Shown here piece by piece: positions 23,390 through 31,739 of a DNA stretch of 64,000 bases. The position numbers and the translations under genes were made by a program. The notes under the pieces were generated by a model. The model saw only the letters and a list, made by a program, of their open reading frames with translations. It ran no database searches and was not told where the DNA came from. The stretch lies in NCBI RefSeq assembly GCF_025399895.1, contig NZ_JAODUA010000023.1:29118-93117 (forward strand), read 5' to 3'. How positions within the stretch are numbered: the first letter of the stretch is position 1; each line of letters begins with the position of its first letter. Source of the DNA: Streptomyces sp. ASQP_92 (GTDB lineage Bacteria; Actinomycetota; Actinomycetes; Streptomycetales; Streptomycetaceae).

Positions 23390-23710
23390 CTACTCGGCCC
23401 CCAGCTCGCTGAGCCGCGTCGTGTAAAGGGCGGTGATCCGGGCCGCCTGGCCCGGATCGGCGAGCAGCGCCTTCTCGTCCGCCTTGGCCGCCTTCACTGC
23501 GGCCGTCAGCTCCTCGATCCGTGCCGCATCAGGGCGCGCGGCACGCCGCTCCTCAAGGATCTGCTGCGTGCACCCGCGGATGAAACGGCGCAGCACCGCC
23601 CGGGCCTCCTCGAACGCGTCCCCCGCGTATCGGGAGTCGTCCGGCTCGGAGGCTCCCGGGGCGGCTTTCCCGGAGGGAATCCGACCGGACGTGGACTCGG
23701 GTTCGTGCAC
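23390..23710 (-). CDS. small helical protein divergent from the STAND NTPase
   Basis: A 106-residue protein if started at GTG 23710, which has AAGGTGG six bases upstream. The N-terminal 40 residues are polar; residues about 45-106 form a long charged helix (AFEEARAVLRRFIRGCTQQI, RIEELTAAVKAAKADEKALL) with coiled-coil character. No family recognised. It starts about 155 bases from the STAND gene start and is divergently transcribed, so the two may share a promoter region. Confidence 0.5.
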   Translation of the reverse strand: MHEPESTSGRIPSGKAAPGASEPDDSRYAGDAFEEARAVLRRFIRGCTQQILEERRAARPDAARIEELTAAVKAAKADEKALLADPGQAARITALYTTRLSELGAE

Positions 23711-23864
23711 GGCTGCCACCTTGCTGTTTCGGGAAGGAAAGGGCCATTGTCCGCCAGTTGTCGGCCAAAGCATGGCGGTGGCGGCCACAGCGTTCCGCGA
23801 TGGCGCGGCGTACGGTGCCAACGCTGCCTACAGTGGGGGCAGTTGATCTTCTACAGGGGGTGTC

Positions 23865-26573
23865 GTGGCCGAGCGGGGCATGGATCTGCGCACGCTGTTC
23901 AGCACGAACGACCGCGCTCTGCGCGCGGAGGAGGCGTTCACCAACCGGCAGGCCCAGTGGCAGATCATCGCCGAGGCGCTCGCGGATCACCTGCACACGA
24001 TCTCGTCGCCGGGCTTCGACGTCGAGGACCTGGAGGCGGCCCGCCGCAATGTGGTGGCACTCCACGGTGTCGGCGGCATCGGCAAGACGGCGCTGTCCCG
24101 GACCATCGAGGCGGCGCTCGCCGACACCTCGCGCCGGCCCGCCCAATGGGGCGCGCCCTCCTGGCCGGAGCACGTGCGGATTCTGCCCGTCCGGATCGAC
24201 CTGGCCCGCTCCGAGGGGATCGACTTCGAGCGTGTCGTGTTGCTGCTCCGCCTCGCCCTCGCCGCGACCGGCCGCCCGATGCCCGCCTTCGACTTGACGC
24301 TGCGACGCTATTGGGAGGCCGCCCACCCCGGTGAGCCGCTGGAGGAGTACCTGCGCCGCGGCGGCCTGCTCGCGAAATTCGGGAAGGCGCTGCCCCAGCA
24401 GATGGAGGGGGTGCTCGGCGAAGTCGCCCAGGCACTGCTGCTGCCCGGCGTTGTCGGCTCCGCCGTCGGGAAGGTCACTGGAGCGCTGGTCACCGCGCTG
24501 CGCGAGCGGCGCCAGGCCGTCCGCGCGCTCGCCGGATGTACGCGCTTGGCGGACCTCCTGGAGGCCGAGCCCACTCTCGACGCGCTCTCCTTCTACCCGC
24601 ACCTGCTGTCCTGGGATATCTCCCAGCTTCCAGCCAAGGAGCGGGTCGTGCCGGTCGTGCTGTTCGACACCTGGGAGGAGATCGGCGACCGCACCCACCG
24701 CGACCTGGAGCGGCTCTTGCAGCGGGTCGTCTGGCTCATGCCGCAGACGTTCTTCGTCATCACCGGACGCGCCCGACTCCAGTGGGGCGACGCCGGCCTG
24801 GAGGGTCAGCTCGACTGGACTGGACCGGCTGCCTGGCCCGGACTCGCCGCCACTCCCCTGCCGTCCCCGCGCACCGCGGCCGCCCGCTCTGCGGCACCGG
24901 CCCCGGGCGGGCAGATCCTGATCGGTGACTTCAGCCGCGAGGACGCCGACGACTACCTCGCCCGGCGCCTGACCCGCGACGGCCAGCCCCTGATCGAGCC
25001 CGCGATCCGGGCTGTGATCGCGGAGCGCTCACATGGGCTTCCCCTGCACCTGGACCTGTCCGCGATGCGCTACCTGGAGATCCGCCGCTCCGGCCGGACC
25101 CCGCAGCCCGACGATTTCGCGGCCGACTTCCCGGCCCTGGTCGCCCGCACCCTGCAAGACCTCACCCCCGACGAACGACATGTCCTGCGGTCGGTGAGCC
25201 TGTTCGACTCTTTCGATCTCTCGCTCGCGACCCAGGCCGCGGGCCTGACGCACGAGGCGCCGGCGCTGCGCCTGGCGGAGCGGCCGTTCATCCGAGAGAA
25301 CACCTTGTCCCGGTGGCCCTTCAGCCTCCACGCCTTGATCCGCTCCACCATCCGGTCCGCCGACGACCAGACCGATGACCGCTGGTCACCGCGCGACTGG
25401 GACCACGCCGCCCGCCGCGCCTTCACTGCCCTGGGCGGGCAGTGGACCGCCCACACCGGACGCGACCGCCTTCTGCTGACCGGTGCCCTGCGCCAGGGCC
25501 TCGCCATCGCCCGCGACTTCCGCCTCGACCTGGACTGGCTCGCGGACGCCACCTGGGCGTATGTGGCCGACGAGATCTGGGAGCCGATCGCACTACCCTC
25601 CGCGCCCGAGCCGACCGGTGATCCGGCGCCGCTGGCGACGTCCGCCGACGCCCTGGTGGAGACACTCAGCGCCCTCGCCCGCCGCCAGCACGAGCACCGC
25701 GAACGCACCATCACCCGCCTGACCGCCGTCGTCACCGCCGATCTGCTGCCCGCCGACCTGACCGAACTGGCCGTGTACTACCTGGCCAAAGCCCATCGCG
25801 ACCTTGGCCACTCCGCCGAATCCCGGGCCGGGATGCAGCGCGTCGCCGACGGCGGAGGGCAGCTCGCGCCCGCCGCACGACGCGGCCTCGCCCACCTCGC
25901 CCGCCTCGACGGGGACTTCCCTGCCGCTCTCCAGACCGCGCAGAGTCTGGGCTGGGAGGGCCGCCGGCACCGCGTCGAGGGCGACGTTCGCTGGGTCCAG
26001 GGCGACATGACGGGCGCGATCGCCGCCTACGAACGAGCTCGCGCGGAGGCCGAACAGCACGGAGTGGCCGGCGAACGAGTTACCGCACAAGCCCAGCTCG
26101 GCTTCGCCACCGCCTTTGCCGACCCCCACCGTGCCGCCGTCGAGCTGGAGCTCGCCGAGCAGCTCCTGGCCGGCGCCGACCTGCGCGCCACCACCATCAC
26201 CACCCACATCGCCGCCCTCATCCAGAACGCCGGAACCAGCGCCGGCCTTGAGGACCGCGCCCAACGGCTACGCACCGAGATCAGCGTCGCCGGCCTCGAC
26301 TCCGCCCAACTCCCCACCCTCGAACTCGCCCTCGCCTTCCACCACGCCGTACGCGGCGATCGCGACGGCGTGACCGCCGCCCTCTCCCGACTCCACGACC
26401 TGGCCCAGGGCGGCGACTACGCGTACTACCCCGACATCGCCCGCTTCATGGCCGGCCTGCCGCTCCCCGAGCCGGGCTCGGGCGCACGCTGGCTCGACGG
26501 CCAGCAGGTCACGCGCGACCGCTGGCGTGCCCTGGTCACTGCGCGGGCTGATCATCTGAGGATCCCCCGATAG
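23865..26573 (+). CDS. STAND-type NTPase with C-terminal helical repeats
   Basis: A 902-residue protein starting at GTG 23865 behind GGGGG. The NTPase has a P-loop VVALHGVGGIGKTALSR (core residues 68-75) and a Walker B VVPVVLFDTWEEIGD (about 261-275), followed by a winged-helix-like segment (PALVARTLQDLTPDERHVL ... SLFDSFDLSLATQAAGL). The last 300 residues are TPR-like (YYLAKAHRDLGHSAESRAG, AIAAYERARAEAEQHGV). STAND proteins act as ligand-triggered switches; some bacterial ones are antiphage sensors. No recognisable effector domain (nuclease, TIR, protease) is fused at the N-terminus, which is short, so an effector would have to be separate or the protein serves as a regulator. Confidence 0.8.
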   Translation: MAERGMDLRTLFSTNDRALRAEEAFTNRQAQWQIIAEALADHLHTISSPGFDVEDLEAARRNVVALHGVGGIGKTALSRTIEAALADTSRRPAQWGAPSWPEHVRILPVRIDLARSEGIDFERVVLLLRLALAATGRPMPAFDLTLRRYWEAAHPGEPLEEYLRRGGLLAKFGKALPQQMEGVLGEVAQALLLPGVVGSAVGKVTGALVTALRERRQAVRALAGCTRLADLLEAEPTLDALSFYPHLLSWDISQLPAKERVVPVVLFDTWEEIGDRTHRDLERLLQRVVWLMPQTFFVITGRARLQWGDAGLEGQLDWTGPAAWPGLAATPLPSPRTAAARSAAPAPGGQILIGDFSREDADDYLARRLTRDGQPLIEPAIRAVIAERSHGLPLHLDLSAMRYLEIRRSGRTPQPDDFAADFPALVARTLQDLTPDERHVLRSVSLFDSFDLSLATQAAGLTHEAPALRLAERPFIRENTLSRWPFSLHALIRSTIRSADDQTDDRWSPRDWDHAARRAFTALGGQWTAHTGRDRLLLTGALRQGLAIARDFRLDLDWLADATWAYVADEIWEPIALPSAPEPTGDPAPLATSADALVETLSALARRQHEHRERTITRLTAVVTADLLPADLTELAVYYLAKAHRDLGHSAESRAGMQRVADGGGQLAPAARRGLAHLARLDGDFPAALQTAQSLGWEGRRHRVEGDVRWVQGDMTGAIAAYERARAEAEQHGVAGERVTAQAQLGFATAFADPHRAAVELELAEQLLAGADLRATTITTHIAALIQNAGTSAGLEDRAQRLRTEISVAGLDSAQLPTLELALAFHHAVRGDRDGVTAALSRLHDLAQGGDYAYYPDIARFMAGLPLPEPGSGARWLDGQQVTRDRWRALVTARADHLRIPR

Positions 26574-26635
26574 GCGGCGACCGAACGTCCCTGCGCATCC
26601 GCCGCGGCCCTTCCTGTGGGCTTGACCATCGGTGA

Positions 26636-26664
26636 GACCCCGAACCCGCATCATCGACGGGGTC
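26636..26664. terminator. weak hairpin between convergent genes
   Basis: GACCCCG (26636-26642) and CGGGGTC (26658-26664) could form a 7-bp stem with a 15-base loop between the STAND gene and the convergent small gene. Weak, but correctly placed for a bidirectional terminator. Confidence 0.35.
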
Positions 26665-26723
26665 AGGGCCTCCATCACCAAGGTGGTCAGGACGCGAGGT
26701 CCCCAAACCAGGGCCGTCGACCC

Positions 26724-26984
26724 CTACTTCGGACTGTTCTTGTCGGTCGGCGGAAGATCGAAAGTGTCCGTGTAGTCGGTCCAGTTGTAGAGCCACTCCT
26801 TGCGGACTGTCACCTTGTTGGACCACGGGAACAAGCTCTCGGCCAACCCGATGATGCGGTCAGCCATCGTGTTCAGCGCCTTGTCGACGTCGGCGCCGCG
26901 GATGTTGACGCCCTTCAACGTACGCGGCACGTGGAACTCGAAGCTGATGCGAAGTACACGAGGTGTTCCTTCGGTTTCTGACAT
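26724..26984 (-). CDS. small hypothetical protein
   Basis: An 86-residue protein from ATG 26984 with GAGGGG closely upstream. It reads VLRISFEFHVPRTLKGVNIR, ALNTMADRIIGLAESLFPW and VTVRKEWLYNWTDYTDTFDL, a plausible compact alpha/beta protein. The DNA around it is less GC-rich than its neighbours. No family recognised. Confidence 0.5.
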   Translation of the reverse strand: MSETEGTPRVLRISFEFHVPRTLKGVNIRGADVDKALNTMADRIIGLAESLFPWSNKVTVRKEWLYNWTDYTDTFDLPPTDKNSPK

Positions 26985-27358
26985 GGCCCCTCTGTCATGG
27001 GAAGTTCTCCTTCTCACAGGGTCTGGCTTATCTCGTGAGAAGTCAACTCTCTTGTGAAGACTGCCAGTTGGCTGACGCTGCCGTTCGGTTGGTGGCTCGA
27101 CGGCCGAGGAGGGTGAAGGGTGTGAAACGGCCGGCCACATGGTGTCCGTGACGGCCGGGCGGCGCTCGCCACACCTCTCCAGCCGCGCCTGGCCGAGACC
27201 TCCTCACCGGCCTTGGTCTGCAGCGCGCCCGCGTCCGCGCGCTCGCCCCACGGGCAGAACGCCTTCGTCCCGCCGAGTACGACTTACACCAGCTCACGCT
27301 CGACGATCGCGACGAGAAGCTTCTCCGCCTTGAGGCCGCCTTCGACCGGGCTCGCCTT

Positions 27359-27391
27359 CGCTGCGGTCCCGGCATCGCCGGGACCGCAGCG
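27359..27391. repeat. 15-bp-arm hairpin with a 3-base loop
   Basis: CGCTGCGGTCCCGGC (27359-27373) and its exact complement (27377-27391) flank ATC. The very tight loop and perfect stem make this one of the strongest hairpins in the window. It could be a terminator, but no intact gene ends next to it. Confidence 0.6.
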
Positions 27392-27482
27392 ACCTTCGGG
27401 TGATTGCGACCGCGAGTTCTCGGCACGGGTCCGAATGATCGCGAGTGCACGCCGTACGGCAGGTGAGACGTCGCATGCCCTC

Positions 27483-27508
27483 GGAAGCGTTCCGGTCGGA
27501 ACGTTTCC
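27483..27508. repeat. 12-bp imperfect inverted repeat
   Basis: GGAAGCGTTCCG (27483-27494) and CGGAACGTTTCC (27497-27508) pair with one mismatch around a two-base centre. It is the middle one of three palindromes within 220 bases. Confidence 0.5.
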
Positions 27509-27532
27509 TCCTCTCGCGTTCGAGGCGGGTCA

Positions 27533-27576
27533 GCGTGTCCAGGAAGTGGTTCGACCGAACCACTTCCTGGACACGC
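27533..27576. repeat. 44-base near-perfect palindrome (21-bp arms, 2-base centre)
   Basis: The left arm (27533-27553, beginning GCGTGTCCAGGAAGTG) is matched without error by 27556-27576, with only AC between. Such long cruciform-forming sequences are rare in ordinary chromosomal DNA. Options are an end or remnant of a mobile element, a replication or recombination structure, or a fold-back assembly artefact. Confidence 0.65.
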
Positions 27577-27712
27577 GCTTGGCGCGCTAGGCCCCCTGCC
27601 CGGCCGCTACAACTTCGTCGTCGGCGTCCCGGTAGCCGGCGCCCTGTGCCCGCTGTGCGATCCGGACGCGCCCAAGCTGGACGAGGACGACGACGGTGAC
27701 GAGGGCGGGTAG
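27577..27712 (+). pseudogene. 3' fragment of an unidentified gene
   Basis: A frame running out of the palindrome reads PGRYNFVVGVPVAGALCPLC and ends in an acidic tail DAPKLDEDDDGDEGG before TAG at 27710. The composition is that of a real C-terminus with a CxxC pair, but no start exists because the upstream side is the palindrome. The parent family is unknown. Confidence 0.45.
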
Positions 27713-27754
27713 TTCACCCGCCTACCTGGACTACGGCGTCGACAAGCGGAGTGG

Positions 27755-28071
27755 TCAGGCGGTGGCGCATCCGGCAACCGCCAGGGCTTCAGTGATGATG
27801 TCCCTCTCGGTTGTCGTCAGGGGGCGTGTGTTGTCCCAATTCGTTGTTGGGATCCCAGCCGAACAGTGCCACAGGGCCGCGGGTCTCGGGGGCCACTTCG
27901 GGCGGGAATCCGGCGACGTGGGCCAGCACCGTGGCGGCGTACGGGTTGGGTGTACTCGTCGCGCAGGACCAGCACGCAGTCGGACGTGACGATCCGCAGA
28001 GATGCCCCGTCGGTCAGGGGGCCGCGTGGCATCGGTCGGGCGTTCCGGCGGTGGCGATCTTGTGACCCCAC
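27755..28071 (-). pseudogene. frameshifted DUF3846-like gene remnant
   Basis: Three minus-strand frames must be joined to read one protein: GASLRIVTSDCVLVLRDEYT (frame from GTG 28071), then NPYAATVLAHVAGFPPEVA and GPVALFGWDPNN in the next frame, then WDNTRPLTTTERDIITEALA in the third, ending at 27755. The order (a strand, an NPYAT-type helix, then GPVALFG) resembles DUF3846-like Streptomyces proteins. At least two frameshifts make it non-functional. Confidence 0.55.
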
Positions 28072-28263
28072 TCGGCACGGCCATCAGGGTTGATCAGGAT
28101 GTAGACGGGCACCTGGGTGTTGACAGCGAGTACTCCCCTCTGTCCAGTCCGCACCGGTCGGCGGGCCCTGGAAGTACAACGACTGCTTCCCCGGCCCGTA
28201 CCTGTCCCACTTGCCTGGACAACCCGCTGCTGGCTCGCTTGGCCGACTGGCGCGGCCGGCTTA

Positions 28264-29406
28264 CTACGCGGCGTACGGATCGACGATGGTGTGGGGGCGG
28301 CGGGCGGTGGCTAGAACGTCCTGGGGAAAGCGGGGTCCGGCGGTGTAGTGGCGGCCCTTGGTCTGGCCGATCGCCGTGAGGACCTGGGCCTTGGTCAGGG
28401 CCTGAAGATCACGGGTGGCTTGCTGCGTGTTGATGGCTTCAGCCTTCTCGTAGCGTGAGCGCCGGACCCGGCCCGTCATTGCCACCTCGTGCAGGGCGGT
28501 CAACTGCCGCTCGCTGAGACCGAGTTCGTCCATGACGTCCATGAGCTGCATCCAGCAGCCGTTGGAGCGGTCCACGCGGAACTGAACACGCTGGGCCTGC
28601 TGGTGGTAGGCGAGGAGGCTGAACTTGATCCACGGCAGGGTGTCGCGTTGGGGGGACCAGACGGGGCCGCCGACCTCGCGCAGCACCTTGTAGTACTCCC
28701 AGGTGTTGCCCGGCATGCCCAGCCACTCCTCGATTGAGGAGAACTCGGGGGCCAGAACGCCGCCGCGGGCAATGAGGAGGGTCTGCAGGGAGCGGGACAT
28801 CCGCCCGTTGCCGTCCGACCATGGGTGGATCTTCACCAGGTTCAGGTGTGCCATCGCCGCCCGGATCAGCACGTGGTGGTCGAGGTCGCCGTCGTTCAGC
28901 CAGTCCACGAACTCGCCCATCAGATGGGGCACGAGGTCCTGGTCGGGGCCTTCGTAGTCGGTGGCGAGCTCGTCGCCGGGGGCGGTGATGCGGATGGAGG
29001 TCTTGCGCCACTGCCCGGCGGTCTTCAGCGGATGGTGGTGGCCCTGGAGCATCCAGTGCAGTGCGTTGAGGAGTTCCTTGTTGTAGCGGAAGTCGGCGAC
29101 GTCGTGCAGCGACTGGATGTACGTCATGGCCTGCTGGTAGGCGAGTGTCTCCGCCTTGTTCTCCTCGCTTGCCTCCACCCCTTCGCGTTCGCCGTCCATC
29201 AGGTCGGCCACGTCGGCGGCGTCCACCCGGTAGCCCTCGATCGTGTTGGAGGCGGCGATCGCGCTCGCGGTCAGCGCCTTGCGCAGGTCGAGGGTCCACT
29301 TCATGGGGGCCTGCTGCACCGCATGGCGCAGCCGGTCCCGCATGGCGTCGACCTGCTCCAGGACCTGGAGGTCGACGGGAGCGAGGCGGGGCATCGAGTA
29401 CAGCAT
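28264..29406 (-). CDS. Fic-domain protein (AMP-transferase family), class II
   Basis: A 380-residue protein from ATG 29406; an in-frame ATG at 29433 would start inside a palindrome and is less likely. The Fic motif HPWSDGNGRMSR (residues 194-205) is complete, with the catalytic His and the phosphate-binding DGNGR. Upstream, SNTIEG (53-58) matches the (S/T)xxxE(G/N) inhibitory helix, defining class II Fic proteins in which Glu blocks ATP until relieved. The N-terminus resembles Fic_N and the C-terminal 120 residues contain a winged-helix-like part (LSERQLTALHEVAMTGRVRR). Fic enzymes usually AMPylate target proteins. It is not accompanied by an antitoxin, consistent with built-in inhibition. 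Confidence 0.9.
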   Translation of the reverse strand: MLYSMPRLAPVDLQVLEQVDAMRDRLRHAVQQAPMKWTLDLRKALTASAIAASNTIEGYRVDAADVADLMDGEREGVEASEENKAETLAYQQAMTYIQSLHDVADFRYNKELLNALHWMLQGHHHPLKTAGQWRKTSIRITAPGDELATDYEGPDQDLVPHLMGEFVDWLNDGDLDHHVLIRAAMAHLNLVKIHPWSDGNGRMSRSLQTLLIARGGVLAPEFSSIEEWLGMPGNTWEYYKVLREVGGPVWSPQRDTLPWIKFSLLAYHQQAQRVQFRVDRSNGCWMQLMDVMDELGLSERQLTALHEVAMTGRVRRSRYEKAEAINTQQATRDLQALTKAQVLTAIGQTKGRHYTAGPRFPQDVLATARRPHTIVDPYAA

Positions 29407-29411
29407 GACGC

Positions 29412-29434
29412 AATGATACCTAGCTTCTATCATT
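29412..29434. promoter_or_regulatory. inverted repeat upstream of the Fic gene
   Basis: AATGATA (29412-29418) and TATCATT (29428-29434) flank nine bases just upstream of ATG 29406. Its AT-rich character and position suggest an operator, possibly for autoregulation by the Fic protein's C-terminal winged helix. Confidence 0.45.
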
Positions 29435-29656
29435 CACGCTCGGTTGTTCCGCCCGACGTTCCGAATCCTCTTGAGCCGCGCCCGGACAGCGATACGCCGG
29501 TCTGCCGGCTGCGGCACGTCCTCGATGGCCTGACGAAGCGGACGGAGCCACCGGGCGTAACGTGAGGGGGCACCGCAGCTGAAAGGCGTAGGCGAGCCTG
29601 CCGCTCCCGCGGTAGCGGGTTCCGCCCGGTGGCGCTGGGCGGCATCCCCTACCTGT
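29435..29656. other. intergenic DNA, no gene seen
   Basis: This stretch separates the Fic gene from the membrane-protein operon, both on the minus strand. It probably contains the Fic promoter and the terminator of the operon to its right; no clear signals could be assigned. Confidence 0.35.
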
Positions 29657-30631
29657 TTATCGGGGAAGAGCGGCCCGCCCCGCCTCCAGGGCCTCGCGCA
29701 ACGCCTGGCCGAAGGCGTCCGTGACGGACTCGGCCTGCGCAGCCATGCCCGCGACCTCCTCGACGGCATGCTCATCCCCGGCGGTCCGCGCCACCAGGTC
29801 CAGCACTTGATCACTCCGGTCACTAAGGTACTGGATCTGCTCGAGCTCCGCGTACCGCGCGTCCGCCTCCGCGCTCTGCTGCGCGTAATTCTCCAGGGCC
29901 CGTACCCGGCAGGTGACCCCGTGCAGGCTGACCTCCAGCGCGCGCCGACGGTCGCGCAGCACCCTGATCAGCGCGGCGCCCTGTGGATGGTCAGGTTCCT
30001 GACGGCACAGTTTGCTGTACAGGGCCAGCGACGACGCGATCTCCCACAGTTGCGCGGGGAGCATGTGCTCGTTCGCGGCGCGGTCGATCAGGTCCTCGCG
30101 GTGCACCCGGGATTCCATGATGACGTGCTGGGCACGATGGGCACGGTGCAGCAAGTCCCAGGCGTCGTCGGTGAGTTCGTCGACCAAGACGTAGTGGCCG
30201 TGCGCGTCAGCGAGTGCCCTGAGCCACCGGTTGTCGCTGGCGCACTCCATCGCGGCGACGAGGGCAAGCACCCCGACGAACAGGGCGAGGGCCATCACTC
30301 CGGGGTACATGTACGGAACTGCCCTCTGCGCCAGGCCCCGTGCCAGGGCCTCAAGGGCGAACGGGTGCCGGACGCTCGACGGGGCGGCGGCTCGGTCCAG
30401 TGCGTACAGAAGCAGCGCACCGGTCGCGACCGGGATGCTGCCCTTGAGCAGCACCGCCAGGGCGGGCCGAAACGGCGAGCGCAGCCGGGGACGGGGGACG
30501 GTGTCCTCGCCGGCAGGGGTGAGCAGAGCGTGGGGCGCCAGCAGCACCAGGGTGCGCTGGCGGTGAGGCAGGCCAGGATCGATGATCCTGTCGGGCGCCG
30601 GAAGCACGTCGTGCGGTGGCTGCTCGGTCAC
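29657..30631 (-). CDS. membrane protein with a long helical cytosolic part
   Basis: A 324-residue protein from GTG 30631, overlapping the previous stop (GTGA) and preceded by AAGGAGAGGG. Two hydrophobic segments (LAVLLKGSIPVATGALLLYA and YPGVMALALFVGVLALVAAM) lie in the N-terminal 120 residues; the rest is a charged helical domain with coiled-coil tendency (VLRDRRRALEVSLHGVTCRV, SAEADARYAELEQIQYLSDR). No family recognised. It forms a coupled pair with the larger neighbour, and both run away from the conjugation operon. Confidence 0.7.
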   Translation of the reverse strand: MTEQPPHDVLPAPDRIIDPGLPHRQRTLVLLAPHALLTPAGEDTVPRPRLRSPFRPALAVLLKGSIPVATGALLLYALDRAAAPSSVRHPFALEALARGLAQRAVPYMYPGVMALALFVGVLALVAAMECASDNRWLRALADAHGHYVLVDELTDDAWDLLHRAHRAQHVIMESRVHREDLIDRAANEHMLPAQLWEIASSLALYSKLCRQEPDHPQGAALIRVLRDRRRALEVSLHGVTCRVRALENYAQQSAEADARYAELEQIQYLSDRSDQVLDLVARTAGDEHAVEEVAGMAAQAESVTDAFGQALREALEAGRAALPR

Positions 30632-31695
30632 TGGTCGCCCTCTCCTTGACGCGGGTGGGGGGATGATGCGGCGGGGCAGCCGAGCTCTGAGTCGGCAGTA
30701 CCCGTCGGGCGCGGGATCCGGCCCGACCGGTCCAGCTGCTGGAGATGGTCTGTGGCCGCGCGGTACGCGGTCGCGGCCTGGTGCAGTGCGCGGGTCGCCT
30801 CCTCGATCAACGCATTGGGCAGGAGCTCCCGTTCCGGTGCGCTCTCGACCGGCTGCGCCATGGTCCAGGTTGTGGCGCTGTCCCATCCGGTGCGGGTGAT
30901 GCGGCGGTCCCGCTCCTGCTTCGCGGCTCGGGTCTGAACAGCCTGGCAGGCGAGTTGGGTGAACCGGTCCTCGCAGGCAAGGAGCCACTGGCGGACGGGG
31001 GCTGCGGCGGGCTGGGTGAGCACCCCGGCGATGTCCCACAGCAGGTGATGGCCAAGCTCGACGGCCCGGGCGAGTTCGGGAGTCTCGTGGTCGTCTGTGG
31101 CCTGGATGATCTGGTGGCAGCCAATGAAGCGCTGCATCTCCCGCACACCGGCTTCGTCCTGGACGATCCGTGCGCGCACCCGGGCACGCGCGTCAAGGCG
31201 CCCGGGCACATGCTCGGCGAGTGCCGGGATGAGCAGCATCAGGGGCACCCCGACGTCGGCCGGCAGTCCCTTGGCCATCGCCGCGCCCACACAGGTCAGC
31301 GAGAGGATGGCGGCGAGCACGGTGGTGCTGGTGACCCAGAATCGGTAGCGCGCATCGAAGTAGATCCGCAGAGGCTGACGCCGGGTGAGCCAGCGGCCGG
31401 CCAGCCGCGCGGCACGGGACGGCCTCGGCGACAGCACGGCGATCTGTAGCGGCACTACCGGCGCGTCCTCGGCCAGCGGGGCCGGCCAGCGCAGCCATCC
31501 CCACGCGGTTCGCTCGTCGATCCGGGTGAGCTCCTCCCCGCGGTGGCCCTCCCGGCGGTAGCCGGGGCCTTGGTCGAGGGCCCCGGCTGCGAGCCGGGCC
31601 TGGGTCCGCTGGAGTTCACGGTGCCAGCGCCCGGGCTCAGTGGCGAAGGGGCGCAGCTCCGGCTCCGGCAGGGGGTGGTGGGGTTCGGTGGTCAT
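30628..31695 (-). CDS. membrane protein of unknown function
   Basis: A 355-residue protein from ATG 31695 behind GAGGAG. A central pair of transmembrane helices (FWVTSTTVLAAILSLTCVGA and GVPLMLLIPALAEHV) separates an N-terminal polar domain containing a WGWLRWPAPL segment from a helical C-terminal domain (EAGVREMQRFIGCHQIIQ, ALHQAATAYRAATDHLQQL). Its architecture parallels that of the 29657-30631 product, so the two may form a complex. Function unknown. Confidence 0.7.
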   Translation of the reverse strand: MTTEPHHPLPEPELRPFATEPGRWHRELQRTQARLAAGALDQGPGYRREGHRGEELTRIDERTAWGWLRWPAPLAEDAPVVPLQIAVLSPRPSRAARLAGRWLTRRQPLRIYFDARYRFWVTSTTVLAAILSLTCVGAAMAKGLPADVGVPLMLLIPALAEHVPGRLDARARVRARIVQDEAGVREMQRFIGCHQIIQATDDHETPELARAVELGHHLLWDIAGVLTQPAAAPVRQWLLACEDRFTQLACQAVQTRAAKQERDRRITRTGWDSATTWTMAQPVESAPERELLPNALIEEATRALHQAATAYRAATDHLQQLDRSGRIPRPTGTADSELGCPAASSPHPRQGEGDQ

Positions 31696-31739
31696 GATCT
31701 CCTCGGTCCGCTCGGAAGGGGCGTGCGTGTGATGGAGGG

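Noticed and set aside
27533..27576. Interpreting the 44-base palindrome as an ordinary terminator
   Set aside because: No intact gene ends beside it, the two-base centre is too tight, and it is part of a cluster; left as a repeat of unknown origin.
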